NCBI GenBank assembly: GCA_024516035.1 | Contig: CM044961.1 | Coordinates: forward strand, 37,103,112-37,167,111 | Reading direction: 5' to 3' | DNA length: 64,000 nt | Origin: Bactericera cockerelli | Taxonomy: Eukaryota; Arthropoda; Insecta; Hemiptera; Triozidae | Shown here: positions 12,201 to 24,422 of the stretch, in pieces | Layout: each line of letters starts with the position of its first letter | Numbering within the stretch: the stretch's first letter is position 1 | The notes under the pieces: model-generated | The model's database searches: none | What the model was told of the DNA's origin: nothing | What the model saw: only the letters and a program-made list of their open reading frames with translations | Made by a program: the position numbers and the translations under genes

Positions 12201-15200
12201 TTTGGCTTTCGTTTGTCTGTATGTCTGTCTGTTTCTTTGTTTGTCTGTCTGAACTGCAGCACCCCCAGACGAAAAAGAAAAAGAGAGGATTTTCTCAAGT
12301 TCTACCTCGTAAACAATGAAAATTATCACACATTTCTAGAAAAATGACTGCATAATTATTATGATTGGCATGGTAAACAAACTCTTTAGATGCTGAAAGA
12401 GCGACTTTATAGATCCCATTTTTGTCCGGTTTATGTTTACTCCCAAAATATTTTCCCAAAGTGCGCGTCTGGCCACAACTGTGGTCAACTGTTTTTTCAG
12501 TAATTGTTCAAATTAAATATCTCTTTCTTTATACTATATTCATTGTACTGAGAAACACAAGTGGAAGGCACATTGGCGAAGGTGAAGGAAGATGTAGAAA
12601 TGAGACAAAAGACACACAGCCGTGACTAGGGCTGAACCTGGATTAGGGATTAGGACGTCTCAGAATTCTGTGACATCTCTGCTTTCAGCTAAACTCCTCA
12701 GCATATTCTGTCTTTCTGAAATTCAGTAAAAAAACCTCGGAAAATACTCGTGTTTTTATTTTTGTCACGTTTCTAACTTTTTTTCTTTCTTATTTTTTCT
12801 TTTTCCTTATTTTCTAATAAATTTATTAGCCTCTCCGCCGCCGTTCTTGGGCACATGGCACGACAGACTAATCTGCCTGTTGTCTCTAAAAACCTTGACA
12901 GCATGAACAACCTGTTAGGGCACCTAATTGAAAATATACCTTGGCAATGTAATCGATGCTTTCATAATTATTACTCAAACTTGACTTTGGTTGCAACACT
13001 TGGGACTTGAACCACCGACCTCCAGGTTACGAGTCCGCCGCTTTATCGATCCAGCTACTGAGGTCGGTAATGAGGCCACACATCTCTGCAAGTTTGGTCA
13101 GTACTGTGGTTCTGTGACTCCGCTAAATCCTATACAGTCGAACCTGGAAATAAGATAACTTAATATAAGAGAATCCTTGATATAAGAGAAAAATTTCCAT
13201 GGCTAATTTGAGTCCCTTGAGTCCTCTTATATTCAGGTTCCCACTGAATAATGATAAGAATACGTAGGAACACGAATTCGGCTTTTGGAACTGGTGTAGG
13301 AAAAGGAATTTATTCTCATAAAAAAAACGAACACAATACTTCCGATTTCTAATATTAGAAATTTCTCGGAAGTAAAAATATATTAAAAACTTTAGAAAAA
13401 TTCCTATTCAAAATGTTTTAATATAAATTGCAGTTTTCCTCCTTTTCCTGCAATCCTTTCTCGCATAAAGTAATGAAAATTTACGTCCGTTTAACGAGGT
13501 TGTTATTTCTTCCTAGTTATTCCGATTGACATGGCAACCCAGTCCCCTGTCCTCATTACTGCACATAACTTTCGTCTTGACTCTCCAGCGTCAAAGTCAG
13601 GAATAAAACGTAAGATGGTTGTAAAATCTTGGGAATAAAATCTAATTGTGAAATGAAAATTTAAAGACGGAAAGCTAAGGAAAAGAATAAAAGCCAAGGA
13701 ATTAATAGAATTTAAAGAACGAGAAAGCTAGAGGGAATAGAATGAGAGCTAAGGAATGAAATGAAATTTAAAGAAATGATATCAAATCAAAATAATGAAA
13801 TGACTTCATGCTGATAGTGATGAATGCTATGACTGATGGGATGGCATTTGGAAATAGAGAAATAAGTTCCAACAAGATTTTAGCGTATGTCCGCTTTTAT
13901 GTTCGCCTTGTGCTGAAAGCATTCTTTGTATTATGACTTGCTGTATTTTTTCAGTGGAATTTATAATAATATCTTCTGACTGCACTTCTCTTATAGTTGC
14001 ATTCTTAAAACTATCGTTATTCTTTCTGTGCACTGATGAGAAAAGCAGTGTCGACATGACCTTCAAATCAGTTGAAGGTCATCTCGTCACAGAGGTAACA
14101 GAGTACCTCCTAGAGGAATCTCGCAGTGACTCAGGGGTCTGATAATTTGGATGTACTTGTAGCACATTCCAGAAACACTTTCCACTCTCCAAATCCCCGA
14201 AATACCTAAATACGATGATGTTAAAAAAAAACATACAGAAAATTATAACACTTATAGAAGCTTTCGAAAAATGTAAAAAAGAAAAAAAAAAGTGTAAAAA
14301 AACTTTTCAAAAATGTAAAAAATAAAAGAAAAAGTGTAAGCAAAAGTGTTTCTGGAACGGGCAAGAGTAGAAAGTGTTTCTGGAACGGGCCAGTGATGAA
14401 ACCGCTGGACATTTTACATTTACCGAATGACCCCGGCATATGACTTTTGACCCCTTGCGATGACTAAGGACCCCTGATTTTCATTTCAGCGGCGTCATAC
14501 TAGGCGCCAAGGTGACTGAGTACCTGCTGGAGAAGTCTCGTATAGTCACCCAGGCGCCTGAGGAGCGCAACTACCACGTGTTCTATGAGCTGCTGAGTGG
14601 CCTCTCTGATGACACCAAGCTCAAGTATGGACTCCTGTCTCCTGACAAATACTTCTACCTCAACCAAGGAGGTAAGTTGTAATGGAATACAGTCGTGTCT
14701 CTGATGACACCAAACTCAAGTATGGACTCCTGTCTCCTGACAAATACTTCTACCTCAACCAAGGAGATAAGTTGTAATGGAATACAGTCGTGTCTCTGAT
14801 GACACCAAACTCAAGTATGGACTCCTGTCTCCTGACAAATACTTCTACCTCAACCAAGGAGATAAGTTGTAATGGAATACAGTCGTGTCTCTGATGATAC
14901 CAAACTTAAGTATGGACTCCTGTCTCCTGACAAATACTTCCACCTCAACCAAGGAGGTAAGTTGTAATGGAATACAGTCGTGTCTCTGATGATACCAAAC
15001 TCAAGTATGGACTCCTGTCTCCTGACAAATACTTCCACCTCAACCAAGGAGGTAAGTTTCCCGTATTCTAGAGATCCTGAGTTCGACTCACGGTTGGAGC
15101 AGACTTTTCACACAGAAAATTCTGTTCCCTCCGAACACGTGAGGCTGGCATTTTCAGCCCTACCCAGACTGAATGAATTTAATGTGGGTAGCTGGTACGA

Positions 15201-18200
15201 TTCCCAGCGAATGTAGGGTAACACCCCCATCCTGATCAGGACGTTAAAACCCAATAGAATTTTTGGCGTTAGGAAGGGCTTCTAGACGTAATAAAAAACG
15301 TGCTCCACCCTACCCACCTTAACCATGAGTTTGAACAATGCCGACCCCAATAGCAACATAAGATAATATGGGATACAGGGTTCAAGTCCCGGTTTCAGCG
15401 TAAATTTAGTAAAGCGAGTTTGAGTAGTTGTGATATCACGAAAGTGATTAACACAAACATGATAACTTAACTTTTAACTTACAGGGAAGAGAGATATTTA
15501 TATGTTAAGTAACTAATTATTTCCCCCCCCCCCCTTAAGTAACTTAATAATTTATTTTCCCCAGGTAACTGTGAGATCGACGGCAAGTACGATGGAGAGG
15601 ACTTCCAGTCTCTCATGTCCGCCATGCAGGTCCTGGGCTTCACTTCTGAGGAGCAGGACACCATCTTCCGCATCCTAGCCTCCGGTGAGCACCGAGTTTT
15701 AATTAACTGCCAATGAATCAATCGTTGAATGTTTTTCACAAAACCAGCGATTTTTGTTTTTGTTCAAACCGAAAATAGTTTTCAAGCATGGGAAAAAAAC
15801 ACTGCCAATTATGGACTCTATACTTCCTCGTGATTGTTTCACATTGTTAACACGTGCCAATTTTGAGATTTTATACTAAATTACTTGTATCTCCAAAACG
15901 ACTGCACCGATTTTCTTCAAATTTGTTTTATATGGTAGAATATCGTTTTTTCTACATTCTAGATTCCACAAAAATTTCTGTATCGGCAAGTCGTGGTCCT
16001 TATTTTTTGACTTTTTTGTCCAAAATTTCGGATTTTCTTAAATATCAGAGTCTAATTATAATTAATTAAAAAATATATATAAATAGCCTATGTAAAACAA
16101 TTATATGCATACACACACAAAATTTCATTAAAATCGGGTGTACCGTTCACGAGATATAAGCGTTTAAGTAAAAAGTTAGTGGTCAGGCGCATGGGCTCTT
16201 TCACCAAGAACCGCTAGTACGAATTCGATGAATTTAAAATGGGACCATCTACAGAATGTCTCCTAGATGTGTGCAAAATTTCATCAAAATCGGTCGAGTA
16301 GTTTCCGAGATTTGCGCGTTACAAGGAATCGTTTTAACAGACCGACAGACCGACAGAACGACAGACCGACAGACAGACACAAAAACCAAATTTGCTCAGG
16401 AGGTTATGGAACGTCCAGAAATCTGAAAAAAATTGAAATCGGAGCAAAAAAATATTTTTTTTTACAAAAACGAACACAATACTTCCGATTTCTAATATTA
16501 GAAATTTCTCGGAAGTAATTGATGCTCTTTTCGTACGAATGTTTGCATGTCCCTCAACGACAAGATAAAAAGTCTTTGACATCGTTAGTAAAACAGAACA
16601 TTGCCAATCAATCATTACCAGTTCCAAACAATCGTAACACCAATAAACCAATGTCTCTTGAAAAGCGAGTAGTAATGAAAATTGAAGAATTCGACATTAA
16701 AGGAGCAATGAGGATCATATCTTCCAACGATACTCTAGCTGAGATCAATGATGAAATTTTTAATAAAATTAAAGACTTGCATCCCTCACCAAATAAAAAT
16801 CTAGATTTGCCTGAACCACCTTCTGAAGACACTGCTGGTTTACAAGTTGATGAAAGTGAAGTCTCAAGGGCTATTTCATCATTTCCAAATGGAAGCTCTT
16901 CTGGTATTGATGGACTTTCCCCTCAACATTTGAAGGATTTGTTGTCAAAATCAGCTGGGGAACCTGGTATCAAACTTCTGAAGGCCATTACAAGACTGAT
17001 CAATTTGATGTTAAAAGGGGATGTTAATCCGGATATTTTAAAGTTCATATATGGAGCCAATCTTTGTGCGCTAACTAAAAAAGATGGAGGATTACGTCCA
17101 ATCTCCGTGGGTTGCACTTTCCGAAGGATAGCCGCTAAAGTTGGGGTCTCTGTCGTCACAAAAAATATAAAAGATTATTTTCAACCTTTTCAACATGGTT
17201 TTGCCAGTAACCAGGGATGTGAAGCCATTGTCCACGCCTCAAGAACTTATCTGGAACAGCACAAATCTTCTTCTAATCAGGTCTTCCTCAAACTGGATTT
17301 TAAAAATGCTTTTAATTCCGTGGGAAGAGACACGATTTTAACAGAAGTAAGAAAGCATATTCCAGAGTTATTTCCATTTCTCTGGCAATGTTATTCAAAA
17401 TCCTCACTCCTCTTTTTTGGTAACAATGTGATTCAATCCGAAGTAGGGGCCCAACAAGGTGACCCAACCGGGCCTCTCATGTTCTCCTTGGCCATTCATC
17501 CAATCATAATGTCTCTAAAATCAAAGTTCAAGTTGTTTTATTTAGATGATGGCACCATAGCTGGTGATATAAATACAGTATTAGAAGACGCTACACGCCT
17601 CGTCACAGAATCCAAAAACATTGGACTATATATGAATAATTCAAAATGTGAGGTATTTTATCCATCAGGTGCAATTGATACAGCAAGTAAAAAAGAAATT
17701 GAACTTTGTATACCTGGAATAAAAACAGTAGCTGCAGAAGAACTCACTCTTCTTGGTGCATCACTATGTAAAGAAGGTTTCCCAAATCCTGTGAAAGAAC
17801 GGTTCAACTCTATGCTTCTTATGTTTGATCGGATTAAAAATATTCCAAGTCATATAGGTTATTTCCTACTGAAAAATTGTTTAGGTATTCCTAAAATGTT
17901 ATACACCATGAGGACGTCTCCTACTTTCATGATGCCAGAATTACTACTTCAGATAGACGAAGCCATGAGAAAATGCATAGAAGATGTTCTTAACATACCC
18001 CTGAAAGATGATCAATGGAATCAAGCCAGTTTGCCAGTCAAGTTAGGAGGTATCGGAATTCGAAGAATGTTAGACATCAGTTTACCTGCATTCCTTGCTT
18101 CTTGTTCAGGAGTGAAAACAGTCGTCTCCACTATACTCAACATTTCAGTTGACGATCTGAATTTAAGCTCTTGGACAGAAGCCTTAGAAGCTTGGAATAA

Positions 18201-21200
18201 ACTCAGCAAAGATTTCCCTGTAAATCCAAAGCTTCAAAGTGAATGGGATGAGATTTTACTGAAGAAAACAGTGAACAGTGAGAGCTATGATAATCCAATA
18301 GATCATGCTAGAATGAAAGGACTTCGTCAACATGAATCAGGAGCCTGGTTGACTGTCATCCCATCTAAAAATGTTGGCACTTTCTTAGATAACAACAGCC
18401 TCCGCGTTTGCATGGGAATTCGCCTTGGTTGTGAATTTGTCGTCCTTATCAATGCGCATGTGGGACAATGGTGGACACCAAAGGTTTGCATGCTTTGAGC
18501 TGTGTAAAGAGCGCCGGACGTTATTTCAGACATGCGGAGGTAAATCAAATATTGAAACGGGCTCTGGGCACAATAGAAATTCCTTCACTTTTAGAACCTA
18601 CCGGATTACTTAGAGATGACAACAAACGGCCGGATGGCATGACAGTAGTACCATGGTCCCATGGTAAATGTTTGGTATGGGACTATACGTGCGTTGACAC
18701 CTACGCAGAAACCTATATCAGCCACACATGCCTCAATGCGTCTTCAGCAGCTGAGATTGCAGCAAAGAGGAAACATGACAAGTACAGCAACATCATAGCA
18801 AGTGGGTACCTCTTTGTTGCAGTTGCTACAGAGACATGTGGATCATGGAGCCAAGAAGCTAGAAAATGGATGGAAGAAATTGGAAAGCATATGATGGTTC
18901 GAACTGGAGATGGAAGGACACCTGGTTTTTTCAAACAGAAAATTTCCCTCGCCATACAGAGGGGTAATGCGGCGAGCGTATTGGGCTCGTTGCCATCTAA
19001 TATCAATATGGATGAGGTGTTTTACCTGTAATAAAACTTCAACTCCTCTCGAGCATAGAGTAACGTCAAAAAAAAAAAAAAATACAAAACACTTCTCCAA
19101 GGACATATTCCCGAGGCAGTGTGCTCAGCACTGAGGCAACGATACCTCTCTGAACAGTGAAACTAAGCCTTTGCCTGAAATATTCCCCCGCGCGGCTATC
19201 GTTCGTCTCAAGGACCAAAATTTTCAAAGCATTTGCCCTAAAAGAATTAAAGGTTTTAACGGCGAAGGGAATGACATCATGAATATTTTGCAGGTCTTTG
19301 TATTTCAGGCACTAAAAAACATTTTACAATAATTACAATTACAATGTGTGTCTCGAAAAACGATCTTCGTTATAAATTTTGGAAACCGTTACAAAAATTG
19401 AATATAATGATAGGTTTTTCTTTTTTTTTATTGTTGACAAGACTTGTAAGGCGGCGGACTTGTAACCTGGAGGTCGGTGGTTCAAGTCCCAAGTTCAGCG
19501 AAGATTTAGTAAAGCGAGTTTCAGTAGTTGTGATATCACGGTTGTGATCAACACAAGTATGTTACCTTTTAAACTTAACCTATCCCTGTCCCATATAAAA
19601 AGCATGACAATAACCTCTACTCAAAACATTGGGAACTAAAGTTTATAACTAAAAGTTGAGTCTTCTGATTCCGTTGCCATCTTCTTGATACGTATAAATG
19701 TGACGAAAGTTATGAGAGCGGAAACCATATTGCCTGAAATGAGACATAAAATTCAGAGCCTTGCGTCCCTCCCTCTACATCTCTCCCTCTCCATCCCTCC
19801 CTCCCTCCCTCTCTCCCTCCCTCTCTCTCTCTATCTCCCTCTTTCCCTCTCTCCTCCTCCTATTCAGTCTATTCTCGACTTTTTAACTTTTATGTCCGAT
19901 ATTTTTTTTTATAATCTCGACGAAATCTTGTAAATAGAAAATAAAAACGTCAACTCTCATAAAAAGAATCAAATGGTCAGGGAGACGGAGAGTGACGTAT
20001 GTCACGCAGAGATAGAAGGGCTGTCATAAAACTTGCGGGGGGCTGTAGTAAAAAAGTGCCGGACGGCAGTGTCGAACTTTAGGCGGGGGCGTCCCATTAT
20101 TTTTATCCTTTTGCACTCTTTTTTGGTTTAACGTCGCTTTCAACTGCATGGTTACGACGGTTTCTCGCTTTAGAATTGAACGTTGTGGAGGTTATAACCT
20201 CCTTAGGTTTGCTGAACTACTGAATTTGACGCCCAAATTTTTCGGGGCCAAGATAAATTCTAATCCAATGTAATGTACTGTAGAAAAGCCTTTATTTGTA
20301 CAATTAAGTTTACATATACTAAAACATAAATGCTTTTACGATGAACATTTTGTACCACCACTTGGGACTCGAACCTCCAGTTTGCAAGTCCGCTGTCTCA
20401 TCAATCGAGCTACTGAAGTCGGTGTCGTATTTTTTTTTTAATTATTTAATATAATTTAATTTTTTTAATATAATTTTATAACATATTCAATTCACTTCCA
20501 TGTGTCTTCTGTGCTTCAGTCCTGCACCTGGGCAACGTGTACTTCCACCGCAAGCAACTGAAGCACGGACAGGAGGGGGTGGAGATTGGATCCGATGCTG
20601 AGATCCGCTGGACAGGACATCTGCTCAAACTAGAAGTGGATGGCATCAAGCAGGCACTCACTACCAAGACTACGGTGCGTATTAGTGTTGGGTGGTAGAG
20701 TATGCCTCGGGTAGTAAAAGTAAGATACTGTAGTGGACTTTGCTCAAATTAGAAGTGGATGGCATCAAGCAGGCCCTCACTACCAAGACTACGGTGCGTA
20801 TTAGTGTTGTAACCAGCTTGGCTACAGCCGGGGGAATGATGGTCTCCATCCCACTTAAATTGAAATTTAGACTGTCGGCTCGAGACAGGGAGTCCCACTA
20901 AAAACGTAGGTAGAGACTTTTGAAAAAACTAGGTACATATAAGCAAGACTTTTTTACTCAATTTCTTTACAATATCTAGCTCTAGGTACTAGGCCATTCA
21001 AGAACACTGCCTTATTATTGTTCTCTTCAAACTATGACTTGTAGTCAAGTGGTTAACTCTGGTAATCCAGGTAGCGTACGGCCCTGACTATAGATCAGGC
21101 TCTCTCTGGACACAATGGATGCCTTCGCCAAGGCTCTGTACAGCTCTCTGTTCTCCTCTGTACTGATTTCTTTATTATTATCATCATGACTCCTCAGGAG

Positions 21201-24200
21201 GCCCGCAATGAGAGACTCCTCACCTCCCTCACCATAGACCAGGCCCTGGATGGACACCAGGCTCTGTACAGCTCTCTGTACTGATTTCTTTATTATTATT
21301 ATTATCATGACTCCTCAGGAGGCCCGCAATGAGAGACTCCTCACCTCCCTCACCATAGACCAGGCTCTGGACACCAGGCTCTGTACAGCTCTCTGTACTG
21401 ATTTCTTTATTATTATTATTATCATGACTCCTCAAGAGGCCCGCAATGAGAGACTCCTCACCTCCCTCACCATAGACCAGGCCCTGGACACAAGGGAGAC
21501 TCTGTACAGCTCTCTGTACTGATTTCTTTATTATTATTATTATCATGACTCCTCAGGAGGCCCGCAATGAGAGACTCCTCACCTCCCTCACCATAGACCA
21601 GGCCCTGGACACCAGGGATGCCTTCGCCAAGGCTCTGTACAGCTCTCTGTACTGATTTCTTTATTATTATTATTATCATGACTCCTCAGGAGGCCCGCAA
21701 TGAGAGACTCCTCACCTCCCTCACCATAGACCAGGCTCTGTACACCAGGCTCTGTACAGCTCTCTGTACTGATTTCTTTATTATTATTATTATCATGACT
21801 CCTCAGGAGGCCCGCAATGAGAGACTCCTCACCTCCCTCACCATAGACCAGGCTCTGTACAGCTCTCTGTACTGATTTCTTTATTATTATTATCATGGCT
21901 CCTCAGGAGGCCCGCAATGAGAGACTCCTCACCTCCCTCACCATAGACCAGGCTCTGTACAGCTCTCTGTACTGATTTCTTTATTATTATTATCATGACT
22001 CCTCAGGAGGCCCGCAATGAGAGACTCCTCACCTCCCTCACCATAGACCAGGCCCTGGACACCAGGCTCTGTACAGCTCTCTGTACTGATTTCTTTATTA
22101 TTATTATCATGACTCCTCAGGAGGCCCGCAATGAGAGACTCCTCACCTCCCTCACCATAGACCAGGCTCTGGACACAAGGCTCTGTACAGCTCTCTGTAC
22201 TGATTTCTTTATTATTATTATCATGACTCCTCAGGAGGCCCGCAATGAGAGACTCCTCACCTCCCTCACCATAGACCAGGCTCTGTACACCAGGCTCTGT
22301 ACAGCTCTCTGTACTGATTTCTTTATTATTATTATTATTATTATCATGACTCCTCAGGAGGCCCGCAATGAGAGACTCCTCACCTCCCTCACCATAGACC
22401 AGGCCCTGGACACCAGGGACGCCTTCGCCAAGGCTCTGTACTCCTCCCTCTTCGCCTGGCTCGTCGCCAGAATCAACCACATCGTGTACAAGGGGACCAA
22501 GAAGACGGCCGCCATTTCTATTCTGGACATTTTCGGATTCGAAGATTTCAAGGTACTTTATAGTTCTTTTTTGAGCCACGCGCCGGTATGGCAGCATAAA
22601 ATCCTGCTAGAATTTGAAATTATTAAACATCAAAATTTCAAGTCAAAATTCTAGGAAGACATGACATCTAAAGAATGCGTTTCAAGGACAAGCTCAATAA
22701 GGAGATGAGTGGAGAAAAACTGATTTTTTTTTTAAAAATAAAAGTCAAAAATGTTTGCGAAATAATATTTCTTTTTTCTTTTCTTTTTTCAATTTTTCGG
22801 TTTAAGTTCATAATTTCAACCCACTACACACCACAACAGTATAAGGCGATATTATTATTATATCGCTTAACATTCAATCGCTTGACAAAGGAACATTTTC
22901 TGGAAGATAGGAATTTAAGGGAACTTTAAGGGTTGGGTGGAAGATAATGCCAAAGGTTACCACACTCTGGACACGGAAGGAGCCCAGGACACTGGTTCTG
23001 GGCGTCCAAAGGGTCACCCATATCTCAATCCTTCCACCACCATGACATCACACATGGACACGGAAAGTAAAAGTTAGTAAAGTACCTGTTTTACTTTACT
23101 TTTCTGAGAAATGCTGTAAAATTTTTTTTGATTTTCGGTGACAGAAGTTCAAATTTTACTTAAGGGGTTTTTTTAGGACGAACCCAGATTAATGAAGTTA
23201 TTTTTCGTTTAGGAACACGACTGTGAAAAACCCTATTTTGACTTTTGTATTTTCGATGCGTCAGGTAATTGTACAAAAAAGATTAGTTTAGAATAAATAA
23301 CTAAATATGACAACGAACGCAACACTCACAATATCTCTGTCGATGTATTGAGAAGAAATAAAAACAATAAGCTCATGAGTGATCATTTATTGCGCATTGC
23401 ATACCTATTTTAGTTTTCAGGCGTGCATAAAATATGAGTTCCTAATCAAGAGAACTATTTGCAGAGTGCGGTAATGTTACACATGGTCCTAAATGCTAAT
23501 GCTAAAAGTTATAATATTTGCGTTAATCACTTCTGTAATATCACAATTACTCAAACTCGCTTTACTAAATCTACACCGTAACCGGGACTTGAACCACAAT
23601 TTTTTCGGCGCGAAGGTTCGAACCAATGACTTCCGCATGGCAAGCGAGTGCTTAACCTCTGAGCTATTCGTGCGCTATAGCTATTCGGACTTGTAACTAC
23701 CGACCTCCAGGTTACAAGTCCGCCTTATCGATCAAACTACTAGGGTCGGTTGGGTCGGTATATTACACATAGTGGCATTGCATGCAGAGGTTCTTGGTTC
23801 GACTCAACTAGGAGTCACAGTTCTTTGTTTTAGCTAATATTTCAACGGGATTTTCTTACCGTCGCGTCAATATATCATATTTCTACATTTTTTTACCAGA
23901 GTAATAATAATGACTATTATTTCACTACATTTTTAGCACGAAAATAGAGTGAGTAATGAGAAAAAGATCATAAAATTTAATTTAAAAAAAATATTGACAA
24001 ATATATACAGTATCTCCGATACTGTATATATTTGTCTTACCTAGTAAAGTATAATATAATAGGTAATAATAATAATTCAATAACTTGTCTTTCTTAAGTG
24101 TGCTCACACCTCAATAAGTTAATTCTCTCTATGTCACGAAACTCCCTCGGTACTCACTCACTCGCGACCATAAATATATCAATTATAATTAATATTCTTA

Positions 24201-24387
24201 TGTACATAATCAACTGTTGCACTTTTCCAGGAGAACAGCTTCGAGCAGTTGTGCATCAACTACGCCAATGAGAACCTGCAGTTCTACTTCAACAAGCACA
24301 TCTTCAAGCTGGAGCAGCAGGAGTACATCAAAGAGAAAATCTCTTGGCAGAACATTACCTTCACAGTGAGTGTTTTTTTGGGGGTAT

Positions 24388-24422
<35 letters not shown>

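Noticed and set aside
21995..22654. 219-residue open frame across the exon 8 array as a separate gene
   Set aside because: It consists of repeated exon 8 starts plus intron, then the real exon; better explained as tandem duplication of the acceptor region.
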